Assembly (NCBI GenBank): GCA_002311315.1
Contig: DBZZ01000074.1
Coordinates: forward strand, 22,257 to 28,599
DNA length: 6,343 bases
Source: Methylococcaceae bacterium UBA1147
Lineage (GTDB): Bacteria > Pseudomonadota > Gammaproteobacteria > Methylococcales > UBA1147
Reading direction: 5' to 3'
Shown here: positions 1 through 6,315 of the stretch, one piece after another
Layout of the letters: each line of letters begins with the position of its first letter
How positions within the stretch are numbered: the first letter of the stretch is position 1
Notes under the pieces: generated by a model
What the model was told of the DNA's origin: nothing
Database searches by the model: none
Seen by the model: the letters and a program-made list of their open reading frames with translations, nothing else
Position numbers and translations under genes: made by a program

Positions 1-1308
1 GGTACTGACGCCGTACATACTGGCAATCTCCGATAGTGTCTCACCCTTGGCAATCACGTGACGCCGGGATGTGGCATGCATGGATGGAACGACATTGGTA
101 GTGTAATAACGACGAACCCCTTTGAAGATCGCCCTCGCCAACTTTTTTTGGTAGGATCCGCTTTTGAGTTTCTTCTCTTCTAAGGGGTTCGAAATAAACG
201 CCGTCTCCACCAGGATGGAAGGAATATCCGGTGACTTCAGCACCACAAAACCAGCACTTTGTACCTTTTTCCTGCGAACCTTGCCCAAATGAGACAGGCT
301 AGCGAGCACCTTGGAAGCAGCATCGGAGCTAAGATTCCGTGTCGCCGTCTGGGACAAGTCCAAAAGAACTTCAGCAACCATCTCATCCTGGTCATCCAGC
401 CTGACACCGCCAACGAGATCCGACTTGTTCTCTCGGGCCGCGAGCCAGCGCGCAGCTTCGCTGGAGGCGCCCTTTTTCGACAGCGTGTAAATCGAAGACC
501 CGCGAACACTGGACTGGGGGGCTGCGTCCGCGTGAATTGAAATAAAGATATCAGCCTCTGCCTTGCGTGCGATCTTTATTCGTTGACGCAATCCCACGTA
601 ATAGTCACCCTTACGAATCAGTACCGAACGCATGCCGGGTTCCCTGGCAATGATCTTGTGCAGTTGTTTGGCAATCTTCAGGACGACATCCTTTTCACGC
701 GTCCCGTGTTTTCCCAGTGCCCCCGGATCGCTACCACCGTGACCGGCATCAATAGCCACCACGAATTCATCATCGGCCTGGGGCGCACGCACCACTGTGG
801 GCTGTCTGGAAGCAGCTGGTTCGACCGTCCGCGGGGCCTTTCCCACCCCTTTTCCCGCACTCTTGGCACTTCCAGCCCCAACAAATGTCGCGTCGTAGAG
901 ATCCAAAACCAGTCGATAACCATGACCATGAACCGGCTTCAGAATGAAACTCTCGGGTTTGACCTTTTTCTTCAGATCGAGAACCACCCGCAGGTCGTTT
1001 CCATTACGGGTAGCTTGACGGATTGCCTTGAACAGCGGGTGCGCCGAATCCGGTTGTTCGACAATGGTCTTCAGCCGCGTATTTTCAAGGTCGACAACAA
1101 CCCGTTGAGGGTTTCCCAGCAGGAAAACCTTGCGTTTTACCACCGAGGAAAGATCAAAAACGACTCGCGTCCGGTCACGTTGGTCATGAATTCGGAGCGA
1201 GTTGACAATGGAAGCCTTAGCCAAGGCTTCGCCAGCCATCAGGGAAATCAAGATCACCAGACCGAAGACAGAAAATGTTGAAATTGGCAGTTTGTAACCT
1301 GAAAACAT
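1..1308 (-). CDS. amiB: N-acetylmuramoyl-L-alanine amidase AmiB (3' end off the window)
   Basis: A periplasmic zinc amidase that cuts the bond between N-acetylmuramic acid and L-alanine of the stem peptide, splitting septal peptidoglycan during cell separation. I read 436 codons open to the left edge. Seen in order: a signal peptide (about residues 1-30, hydrophobic core then GEALA-KA), an AMIN domain (about 33-140) that in this family targets the division site, a low-complexity linker (about 142-180), and the Amidase_3 domain (182-400). The domain has DAGHGG (zinc ligand H190), GTREKDV (E205), SIHADA (H259) and VETAFISNP (catalytic E368). Residues 281-345, including GGV and LLDLSQTAT, match the insert that blocks the active site in AmiB/AmiC until an EnvC- or NlpD-type activator binds. 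A LysM repeat starts near 417 (HVIAKGETLSEIASMYGVST) and is cut by the edge; LysM favours AmiB over AmiC. The start at 1308 has GGAAGA 6 nt upstream; an in-frame ATG at 1314 is the alternative. It lies 181 bp downstream of tsaE. Confidence 0.95.
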   Translation of the reverse strand, partial: MFSGYKLPISTFSVFGLVILISLMAGEALAKASIVNSLRIHDQRDRTRVVFDLSSVVKRKVFLLGNPQRVVVDLENTRLKTIVEQPDSAHPLFKAIRQATRNGNDLRVVLDLKKKVKPESFILKPVHGHGYRLVLDLYDATFVGAGSAKSAGKGVGKAPRTVEPAASRQPTVVRAPQADDEFVVAIDAGHGGSDPGALGKHGTREKDVVLKIAKQLHKIIAREPGMRSVLIRKGDYYVGLRQRIKIARKAEADIFISIHADAAPQSSVRGSSIYTLSKKGASSEAARWLAARENKSDLVGGVRLDDQDEMVAEVLLDLSQTATRNLSSDAASKVLASLSHLGKVRRKKVQSAGFVVLKSPDIPSILVETAFISNPLEEKKLKSGSYQKKLARAIFKGVRRYYTTNVVPSMHATSRRHVIAKGETLSEIASMYGVST

Positions 1309-1361
1309 CCGCATTCTTCCCGGGGCTCTTACCTCGGCGGCGAAAGCCTAGCTTGCCACAG

Positions 1362-1379
1362 GCCGGCAACCCTGCCGGC
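1362..1379. repeat. Short GC-rich inverted repeat in the amiB leader
   Basis: GCCGGCA and TGCCGGC form a perfect 7-bp stem around a 4-nt loop. No run of T follows on either strand, so it does not look like an intrinsic terminator. On the minus strand it would sit in the amiB 5' untranslated region, about 50 nt before the start codon, if transcription begins in the gap upstream. Confidence 0.5.
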
Positions 1380-1380
1380 A

Positions 1381-1433
1381 CGGTTCAAACCGCATAACAA
1401 AATGGTTGAAGATAAAATAGCCGGTTCAAAACC
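1381..1433. repeat. Three spaced GGTTSAA repeats
   Basis: GGTTCAA occurs at 1382-1388, GGTTGAA at 1404-1410 and GGTTCAA at 1423-1429, with starts 22 and 19 bp apart, about two helical turns. The first and third lie in short imperfect palindromes: CGGTT-CA-AACCG at 1381-1392 and GGTT-CAA-AACC at 1423-1433. The spacing is what a multi-site operator can look like, but no regulator is recognised and chance is possible. Confidence 0.4.
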
Positions 1434-1473
1434 AAAGTGCAAGCAAATACTTAAGTTATGCTCTTTACCACAT

Positions 1474-1490
1474 GATATTTAGAGATATTT
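1474..1490. repeat. Tandem GATATTT repeat at the tsaE 3' end
   Basis: GATATTT-AGA-GATATTT is a direct repeat with a 10-bp period that runs into the tsaE stop codon. It is direct rather than inverted, so it cannot form a terminator hairpin. It contributes to the AT-rich character of the gap; no function is claimed. Confidence 0.35.
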
Positions 1491-1939
1491 TACTCAATAC
1501 GGTCTAACAAGCTGGTTCCCCCAAGCGTCAGTGGATCGATCTGTACACATCGGCCTTCAGAGCAAACCGAAAACTGAATCCGGATATCGGGATCCGGTAA
1601 GAACCCCTTCCCCCGTTCCGGCCATTCAACAAACCAGAGGGCTTTTACGTCGATATAGTCGCGAATACCCATCCATTCCAGTTCTTCAGGCTCGGCCAAC
1701 CGATAAAGATCAAAATGAACCGCCCTCCATTGCTCGAACTGGTATTCTTCAACCAGCGTAAACGTCGGACTCTTAACTAGGCCAGTGTACCCCGCCGCCC
1801 GCAAAAACCCGCGAACGAAAGTGGTCTTTCCGGCACCCAAGTCACCATCCAGATAGATACAAAGGGGCTCTTTCACCGAATGGAACACGCTGGCGCCGAA
1901 ACACAGGGTTTCCGATTCATTGCCAAGCACCCGTTTCAC
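1490..1939 (-). CDS. tsaE: tRNA threonylcarbamoyladenosine biosynthesis ATPase TsaE
   Basis: A cytoplasmic P-loop ATPase that works with TsaB and TsaD to transfer the threonylcarbamoyl group to A37 of ANN-decoding tRNAs (t6A). At 149 residues the length is usual for the family. Visible motifs are the Walker A loop GDLGAGKTT (32-40), the switch-like VKSPTFTLVEEY (55-66), HFDLYRL (75-81) and the Walker B-like WFVEWPERG (102-110). All are intact. The start is GTG and its first bases overlap the stop of the upstream nnr gene as GTGA (1936-1939). No Shine-Dalgarno sequence is obvious, so translational coupling to nnr is likely. The nnr-tsaE-amiB order is well known in Gammaproteobacteria. The gene ends with TAA 181 bp before amiB. 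Confidence 0.97.
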   Translation of the reverse strand: MKRVLGNESETLCFGASVFHSVKEPLCIYLDGDLGAGKTTFVRGFLRAAGYTGLVKSPTFTLVEEYQFEQWRAVHFDLYRLAEPEELEWMGIRDYIDVKALWFVEWPERGKGFLPDPDIRIQFSVCSEGRCVQIDPLTLGGTSLLDRIE

Positions 1940-3429
1940 GGGTTGACCAGATGGTAAAGATGCAACAGCAGATCGGTTGCAAGCAGTCCTCGCTCGCCAC
2001 CAACGGCAGCCATGTCAGCGGCTTCTCCATGCAGGTAGGCTCCGGCCCGTGCGGCATCTCCGATATCAAAACCCTGGGCAATCAACCCTGCAATCACACC
2101 GGTCAACACATCACCCATCCCGCCGCTCGCCATGCCCGGGTTGCCTGTCGGGCACACAGCGATTACATTACCATCGGCAATCAGCGTCCCGACACCCTTC
2201 AAAAGGCAAGTTCCGCCGTATTGTTCCTGGATCGCGATGACGGCAGCAAAGCGGTCATTGCGGATCGCGGCCGTATCCGTGTCAAGCAGTCGTGCTGCCT
2301 CTCCCGGATGCGGTGTCAGTACCCAGTCGGTCCGCCTGAACGGCGATTGTGCAAGAAGGTTCAGTGCATCTGCATCGATCACCAGCGGAACCGAGGATTC
2401 CCGTACCGCATCGAACAGGGTTCTTGACCATCGGTCCTGCCCAAGCCCTGGACCGATACCCACGACCGTGGCCCTTGCCAGCAGCATATCCAGTTGATCA
2501 GCAGATTCAACCCCGTGACACATCAATTCAGGCTGGCCCAGAGTCATGAAAGATGCATGCGATGCCCGGGTTGCCAGACTGATCAAACCGGCCCCAACAC
2601 GGGCACTGGCCTGCCCGGCCATGCACGCGGCACCACTGTAGCCCGAATTACCGCCGACAATCAGTACATGACCAAACTGCCCCTTGTGCGCCGAGCGCAC
2701 CCGGCGGGCAAAAGCTTCCCGCGGCGAGGCAAGCAGGCGAGCCGAGGGGGTTTCACTGGCCACCACCGCGGCAGGCACACCGAGCGAGACGAAGCATACC
2801 TCCCCGCTGTAATCCACCCCATCACCCGTGTAAAGACCCTGTTTTGCCCCAATAAAGGTCACGGTCCGATCAGCACGCACGGCGACACCCATCGGACACC
2901 CCGTATCCGCGTTCAGACCGGAAGGGACATCCAGAGCCAGCACAGGACCTTCGAAGCAATTGATTTCTCGAATCACCTCTTCGAACCGGCCCGACACCGG
3001 CCGATCCAGCCCAGTACCCAGCAAGGCGTCGACCACAATGTCCGCGGACGCGCGAATTTCGGCGTCGGATAAGCAGATTGTCCCACCCTGGTCGACGAAC
3101 TCTCGGTAAACAGCAGCCGCATCACCAGCAAGCTTTTCCGGCGACACGATCGCCCGCACTCGGACCGGGTAACCCGCTTCCCTGGCCAGGCGCGCAACCA
3201 CATATCCGTCGCCGGCATTGTTTCCGGCACCGCAGAAAACCATGACCTGACCACTGGGCCGGCACATCTGCGTAAGAACCCGGAATGCCTCCTGACCGGC
3301 TCGACGCATCAGCTCAAGGCCGCTGATTCCTAGTTGATCGATGGCGAAACGATCCATTGACCTGACCTGGTTCGCCCGGTGAAGTGCTTCCACCGACGGC
3401 TTTGTGCTAATCTGACCCGAACTATTCAA
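1936..3429 (-). CDS. nnr: Bifunctional NAD(P)H-hydrate epimerase / ADP-dependent NAD(P)HX dehydratase
   Basis: A metabolite-repair enzyme restoring damaged, hydrated NADH and NADPH. The N-terminal YjeF_N domain interconverts the R and S forms of NAD(P)HX; the C-terminal ribokinase-like domain dehydrates S-NAD(P)HX using ADP. At 497 residues it has the usual two-domain length. Seen: CGAGNNAGDGY (66-76), DALLGTGL (134-141) and LALDVPSGLNADTG (164-177) in the epimerase; then HKGQFGHVLIVGG (248-260), GIGPGLGQD (324-332), IDADALNLL (351-359), LTPHPGE (371-377), KGVGT (411-415) and NPGMASGGMGDVLTG (430-444), where D440 is the expected catalytic aspartate. The start is a TTG at 3429 with GAGG just upstream. 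It keeps about 20 residues before HRANQVRSMD, as in homologues. The first in-frame ATG (residue 25) would cut into the conserved N-terminus. The gene is divergent from the CopD-like/queG pair and overlaps tsaE by 4 nt. Confidence 0.96.
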   Translation of the reverse strand: MNSSGQISTKPSVEALHRANQVRSMDRFAIDQLGISGLELMRRAGQEAFRVLTQMCRPSGQVMVFCGAGNNAGDGYVVARLAREAGYPVRVRAIVSPEKLAGDAAAVYREFVDQGGTICLSDAEIRASADIVVDALLGTGLDRPVSGRFEEVIREINCFEGPVLALDVPSGLNADTGCPMGVAVRADRTVTFIGAKQGLYTGDGVDYSGEVCFVSLGVPAAVVASETPSARLLASPREAFARRVRSAHKGQFGHVLIVGGNSGYSGAACMAGQASARVGAGLISLATRASHASFMTLGQPELMCHGVESADQLDMLLARATVVGIGPGLGQDRWSRTLFDAVRESSVPLVIDADALNLLAQSPFRRTDWVLTPHPGEAARLLDTDTAAIRNDRFAAVIAIQEQYGGTCLLKGVGTLIADGNVIAVCPTGNPGMASGGMGDVLTGVIAGLIAQGFDIGDAARAGAYLHGEAADMAAVGGERGLLATDLLLHLYHLVNP

Positions 3430-3511
3430 GGTGCCTCAGCGTAAAAGGATTCGAGGCGATAGGCTACCACAACTTCAAATTGAACGCGGGCGTCCGCTGC
3501 AGACCAGCATC
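3430..3511. promoter_or_regulatory. Divergent spacer between nnr and the CopD-like gene
   Basis: These 82 bp should hold the start signals for two oppositely directed transcripts, nnr-tsaE to the left and CopD-like-queG to the right. I see no good sigma-70 hexamer pair on either strand. The clearest element is the 11-bp palindrome TTCAA-A-TTGAA at 3474-3484, which could be an operator or chance. If the CopD-like gene began at the in-frame GTG at 3431, nearly the whole spacer would be coding. In that case the promoters would have to lie inside the facing genes. Confidence 0.4.
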
Positions 3512-3976
3512 ATGCTTTTTTTAGTCGCAATTACTCTGCATCTACTCTCTGCCGTGATCTGGGTTGGAGGCATGTTTTTCGCCTATGTTGTGCTTCGACC
3601 CAGTGCCGGTTCGCTTCTCGAAGGGCCCGACCGGCTTACACTCTGGTCGGGCGTGTTTCAACGCTTCTTTCCCTGGGTCTGGGCAGCCATTGTAATTCTG
3701 CTAAGCACGGGCAACGTAATGATTTTCGGTGTACTTGGGGGCATGCAACAGGTGGGGCTCCATGTTCACGTGATGAATGGTATTGGTTGGATCATGTTCC
3801 TTCTTTTCCTGTACCTCAATACCGTTCCCTTCAGAGGTCTGCGAACTGCTGTCTTAAACAGCGATTGGGCTGCAGGGGCCAATCATCTGGCCACCATCCG
3901 GCACATTGTTGCCATCAATCTCAGTCTGGGCCTGATCGTCATTGTCGTAGCCAGCGCGGGGCGACACCTGCTCTAA
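3512..3976 (+). CDS. CopD-family small integral membrane protein
   Basis: A 154-residue inner-membrane protein with four predicted helices: about 1-28, 52-74, 87-107 and 130-150. The N-terminal LHLLSAVIWVGGMFFAYVV (9-27) and the last helix RHIVAINLSLGLIVIVVA (130-147) are typical of the small CopD-like proteins often seen in Proteobacteria. Histidines lie at 10, 84, 86, 125, 131 and 152; some could bind metal or heme, but that is inference and no copper transport has to follow from the family name. The frame is open back to a GTG at 3431, which would add 27 polar, basic residues. I chose the ATG at 3512 because the family begins directly with this first helix, although neither start has a good Shine-Dalgarno sequence. 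The stop lies 9 bp before queG, so the two are probably one transcript. Confidence 0.83.
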   Translation: MLFLVAITLHLLSAVIWVGGMFFAYVVLRPSAGSLLEGPDRLTLWSGVFQRFFPWVWAAIVILLSTGNVMIFGVLGGMQQVGLHVHVMNGIGWIMFLLFLYLNTVPFRGLRTAVLNSDWAAGANHLATIRHIVAINLSLGLIVIVVASAGRHLL

Positions 3977-3985
3977 TCTGGCCCG

Positions 3986-5107
3986 ATGGAAACCACCGGC
4001 GTCCCTACCCATATCCCTGACTACAGCCTGTTAGCCAACCGCGTCAAGCAATGGGGCCAGGAACTGGGCTTTCAGAAAATCGGCATTACCGATTGTGATC
4101 TTTCACAGGCCGAAGCACAGCTGGTGGAATGGCTCAGAAAATCTTTCCATGGCGAGATGGATTATATGCAGCGCCACGGAACCATGCGTACAAGACCGGA
4201 AGAACTGGTTCCCGGAACCATCCGGATCATATCGGCAAGACTGGATTACCTACCCGAGTCCATGTCTAATTGCGAGGAGGTTCTGGAAAACCCTACGCTT
4301 GGATACATTTCGCGTTACGCATTGGGTAGGGACTACCACAAGGTCATTCGGAAGAAACTGCAACGACTTGCCAACAGGATTTCGATAGAAACCGGACCTT
4401 TCGGCTACCGCGCTTTTACCGACAGCGCACCCGTAATGGAAAAAGTCCTGGCCGAAAAAGCGGGACTCGGCTGGATTGGAAAACACACAAACCTCATCGA
4501 CAAACAAAGCGGGTCTTGGTTTTTTCTCGGTGAAATCTATACCGATCTTCCATTGCCGGTTGATTCAGTTTCAACCGATCATTGTGGAAGCTGCACGGCC
4601 TGTATCGACATCTGCCCGACGCAGGCCATTGTCGCTCCCTATCAACTCGATGCGCGGCGCTGTATTTCATACCTGACGATCGAACTTCACGGATCCATTC
4701 CGGTGGAATTCAGACCACAGATCGGAAACCGGATCTATGGATGCGACGATTGCCAGATCGTTTGTCCGTGGAACAGTTTTGCACGAATGACCCAGGAAAC
4801 CGGTTTTGCCGCACGGCACGAACTCGACTCACCCCGGCTGGTTGACCTCTTTGCTTGGGATGAAGGTCTTTTCCTTGCTCGCACAGAAGGAACTGCACTG
4901 CGACGGCTGGGCCATGAACGTTGGCTCAGAAACATCGCTGTTGCCATGGGTAACAGCCCTTTTTCAACCGAGATCGTCAAGAGCCTGAGAGCGCGCCTGG
5001 AACACCCCTCAGAACTGGTTCGAGAACATGTTCGCTGGGCCCTAGATCAACAGTCCAACCGTGGCTCACCTGACCAACCGGGCATTGCGGTAATAAGCGG
5101 CTGGTAG
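3986..5107 (+). CDS. queG: Epoxyqueuosine reductase QueG
   Basis: The last enzyme of queuosine synthesis: a cytoplasmic cobalamin and iron-sulfur reductase converting epoxyqueuosine to queuosine at tRNA position 34. At 373 residues it is of family length. Seen: the N-terminal QWGQELGFQKIGITD (22-36); YRAFTDSAPVMEK (141-153) with D146 at the position of the expected acid catalyst; GLGWIGKHTNL (160-170); a ferredoxin-like part with C200, C203, C206 and C210 (CGSCTACIDICP); then C253, C256 and C260 in GCDDCQIVCPWN. These supply ligands for two 4Fe-4S clusters. The C-terminal GTALRRLGHERWLRNIAVAMGN (302-323 region) is typical of proteobacterial QueG. The ATG at 3986 gives the usual short lead before the first helix; no strong Shine-Dalgarno is seen, so coupling to the gene 9 bp upstream is likely. 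QueG beside nnr-tsaE-amiB is a familiar arrangement. Confidence 0.98.
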   Translation: METTGVPTHIPDYSLLANRVKQWGQELGFQKIGITDCDLSQAEAQLVEWLRKSFHGEMDYMQRHGTMRTRPEELVPGTIRIISARLDYLPESMSNCEEVLENPTLGYISRYALGRDYHKVIRKKLQRLANRISIETGPFGYRAFTDSAPVMEKVLAEKAGLGWIGKHTNLIDKQSGSWFFLGEIYTDLPLPVDSVSTDHCGSCTACIDICPTQAIVAPYQLDARRCISYLTIELHGSIPVEFRPQIGNRIYGCDDCQIVCPWNSFARMTQETGFAARHELDSPRLVDLFAWDEGLFLARTEGTALRRLGHERWLRNIAVAMGNSPFSTEIVKSLRARLEHPSELVREHVRWALDQQSNRGSPDQPGIAVISGW

Positions 5108-5313
5108 GCAGGGGGAAGGCGTTGCAGGCATCACCCATGAGAGGCGCTGATTTTGCGATCGCGGCTCGGGTGTTCGTCATGGCTGACTTCCGAAAAATGG
5201 CTGAAAAGCGAACTGGAAGGGCTTTACGAGAAACAACTGAAATTCGATAGGAACCACCCCGACAGCCCCCTTCACAGACCGCCCGACAGAAAACCAGGCT
5301 TGGCCCAAAAGCC
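5108..5313. other. Gene-poor spacer between convergent genes
   Basis: These 206 bp separate the end of queG from the end of the MESH1-like gene. Two weak plus-strand frames exist: an ATG frame at 5137-5250 (37 codons) and a TTG frame at 5153-5335 (60 codons). Neither resembles a protein I know or has a well-placed ribosome binding site. No terminator is seen behind queG. I support nothing here except the hairpin at the right end. Confidence 0.5.
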
Positions 5314-5314
5314 T
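5286..5314 (-). terminator. Possible weak terminator of the MESH1-like gene
   Basis: On the minus strand AGGCTT and AAGCCT (5314-5309 and 5301-5296) form a 6-bp stem around a 7-nt loop, followed by GGTTTTCTG. The stem begins within the TGA stop codon. The T-run is only four long and offset by two G, so this is a weak intrinsic terminator candidate at best. Confidence 0.3.
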
Positions 5315-5877
5315 CAAAATTCCGTCCCGGCGTGAATCCCTTTAGCCAACCTGAGACGAGCGGACTTCAGGGCCTCCGCAAAGCGCTTCTCCAGCGCCTG
5401 ATTGACCCTCGGGCAACGGGCAATGACTTCTTCCGCCCAGTCGAGGTATTCTAGCCGCCGATGCAGATTCCAGCCGGCTGGAGGAGCCTCGGCCATATCA
5501 CCGACATTGGCGATCTTATCAGCCAATTTGACCAGGATAGCGGCCGGCGACAGGTTGTGAGCATGTTCAACCTGCAGACGTTTGCGTTTTTCTTTCCTCA
5601 GGCGCTTATCGTCCGTTACTTCCTCGACAATGCCGCGGACCCGACGCCCGAATCGTTCTTCCAGTTCCTCGGCCGAGGTATCCGTATCCTCGATCGTATC
5701 ATGGAGCAGAGCGGCCGCAATCACTTCCGCGTCATCAACCTTTCCGATCTCGGCGATAGACAGTGCAACGGCAATCGGATGATTGATATAGGGTGAAGAA
5801 GAAAGATCCTTGCGGCGATGATTGCGGTGCTTGATCGACGCGAAATGGACAGCCTTCAGGATCAGGGAGTCATTCAT
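5314..5877 (-). CDS. MESH1-like HD-domain hydrolase (small alarmone hydrolase type)
   Basis: A 187-residue single-domain HD hydrolase close in length and motif order to animal MESH1 (a SpoT-like (p)ppGpp 3'-pyrophosphohydrolase, also reported as an NADPH phosphatase). It lacks the synthetase, TGS and ACT domains of RelA/SpoT. Seen: HRNHRRKD (17-24), PYINHPIAVA (29-38) with H33, AALLHDTIEDTDT (55-67) with H59, D60, E63 and D64, VEEVTDDK (84-91), RKRLQVEHA (98-106), LVKLADKIANVGDM (115-128) with D120 and N124, and GWNLHRRLEYLDWAEEV (135-151). These are the metal-binding and catalytic positions of the family, all present, so it should be active. Its substrate, (p)ppGpp or NADPH, cannot be read from sequence. 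The frame stays open upstream to 6111, but family similarity begins right after the ATG at 5877. GAGG lies 12 nt before that ATG, a poor spacing. The stop converges on queG. Confidence 0.93.
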   Translation of the reverse strand: MNDSLILKAVHFASIKHRNHRRKDLSSSPYINHPIAVALSIAEIGKVDDAEVIAAALLHDTIEDTDTSAEELEERFGRRVRGIVEEVTDDKRLRKEKRKRLQVEHAHNLSPAAILVKLADKIANVGDMAEAPPAGWNLHRRLEYLDWAEEVIARCPRVNQALEKRFAEALKSARLRLAKGIHAGTEF

Positions 5878-5993
5878 CTGGATTTCTGGCCTCAATGTTA
5901 CTGTTTCGGAATTGTATTTCCGCCCACCGAACAGACATCGGGCAACGGGTAGGGCCTTTGCAGATCGGCCTTCGTCTTTCCAGACCCGACAGA
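5878..5993 (-). promoter_or_regulatory. Spacer upstream of the MESH1-like gene
   Basis: A 116-bp gap between the small lipoprotein gene and the MESH1-like gene. On the minus strand TACAAT, a 5/6 match to a -10 element, lies inside the inverted repeat CGGAA-ATACAA-TTCCG. No acceptable -35 hexamer sits 16-18 nt upstream of it. The gap could hold a promoter for the MESH1-like gene, or the two genes could be co-transcribed; the sequence does not decide. No terminator for the lipoprotein gene is visible. Confidence 0.25.
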
Positions 5994-6224
5994 CTAGCAG
6001 CGACCTTCTCGCCTGAACCGGATACAGCCCTCGATGTAACCATCTATCCAGCTTTGTTGTTCGTCGGAATCCAAGTTCTCGGGCCGAGCCCGGATCGGAT
6101 TGCAATGACAACCTTCCATCTGCGCACGCTGCTGGCCCTGGATATATTCAATTTCTGGGCGTTTCGACTCTGAACAGGAGGTCAATCCAGCGAGAAAAAA
6201 AAGCGCTAACCAGAGTCTATGCAT
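5994..6224 (-). CDS. Small cysteine-rich lipoprotein of unknown function
   Basis: I do not recognise this 76-residue protein. It starts with a short signal peptide (MHRLWLALFFLAGLTSC) ending in a good lipobox, LTSC, with C17 as the lipidated cysteine. The mature part would be about 60 residues, mostly polar. It has four further cysteines: C39 and C41 in GCHC, C67 in YIEGC and the C-terminal residue C76. An even number suggests two disulfides in the periplasm; metal binding by CxC is also possible. Residue 18 is serine, so an outer-membrane location is likely if the usual Lol rule applies. The start at 6224 is well set: AGGAG lies 8 nt upstream (6237-6233) and the signal peptide follows at once, although the frame is open to the window edge. 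It precedes the MESH1-like gene by 116 bp on the same strand. Confidence 0.75.
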   Translation of the reverse strand: MHRLWLALFFLAGLTSCSESKRPEIEYIQGQQRAQMEGCHCNPIRARPENLDSDEQQSWIDGYIEGCIRFRREGRC

Positions 6225-6232
6225 ATTATATG

Positions 6233-6237
6233 CTCCT
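6233..6237 (-). promoter_or_regulatory. Shine-Dalgarno sequence of the small lipoprotein gene
   Basis: AGGAG on the minus strand, 8 nt before the ATG at 6224. It is the clearest ribosome binding site in the window and decides this start over the longer open frame. The TATAAT between it and the ATG cannot be this gene's -10 element if AGGAG is used, because it lies downstream of it. Confidence 0.7.
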
Positions 6238-6297
6238 GCACCGGCTAAAACATGAGGGATGCCAACACGAATACAATGCGAGGCCAGTACCAATCCG

Positions 6298-6315
6298 GGC
6301 CTGGCAAACCAGGCC
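6298..6315. repeat. GC-rich hairpin near the right edge
   Basis: GGCCTGG and CCAGGCC form a perfect 7-bp stem around a 4-nt loop, extendable by CGG pairs across a one-base bulge on the minus strand. No T-run follows on either strand, so it is not a classical intrinsic terminator. It could end an upstream gene outside the window or sit in the leader of the small lipoprotein transcript. Confidence 0.45.

Larger units (their letters stand above)
1309..1489 (-). promoter_or_regulatory. amiB leader region between tsaE and amiB
   Basis: A 181-bp AT-rich gap with no gene seen on either strand. Read on the minus strand, the best promoter I can find is TTGCAC (1442-1437), a 17-nt spacer, and TATTTT (1419-1414). 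These match the sigma-70 consensus at 3/6 and 4/6, so this is weak. The gap also holds three GGTTSAA repeats and a short hairpin, listed separately. In many relatives tsaE and amiB touch or nearly touch, so a gap of this size suggests independent control of amiB, which is inference. No intrinsic terminator for tsaE is visible. Confidence 0.3.

Noticed and set aside
583..1281. 232-codon plus-strand frame opposite amiB
   Set aside because: It is an antisense shadow: the minus strand encodes the full AMIN and amidase domains with all zinc ligands over this region.
1362..1379. Hairpin considered as tsaE terminator
   Set aside because: No T-run follows on the minus strand, and it lies more than 100 bp beyond the tsaE stop, close to the amiB start.
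2494..3072. 192-codon plus-strand frame opposite nnr
   Set aside because: Antisense shadow of the Nnr protein, whose motifs are intact on the minus strand.
5137..5250. 37-codon plus-strand frame after queG
   Set aside because: No well-placed ribosome binding site, no recognisable motif, and a length expected by chance.
5153..5335. 60-codon plus-strand frame starting with TTG
   Set aside because: Weak start, no known similarity, and its 3' end overlaps the coding end of the MESH1-like gene on the other strand.
5878..6111. 78-residue N-terminal extension of the MESH1-like protein
   Set aside because: The frame is open but overlaps the end of the lipoprotein gene. It has no family similarity and lies outside the complete HD domain that begins right after the ATG at 5877.
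6225..6230. TATAAT read as a -10 element for the lipoprotein gene
   Set aside because: It lies between the Shine-Dalgarno sequence and the start codon, so a transcript from it would lose the ribosome binding site.
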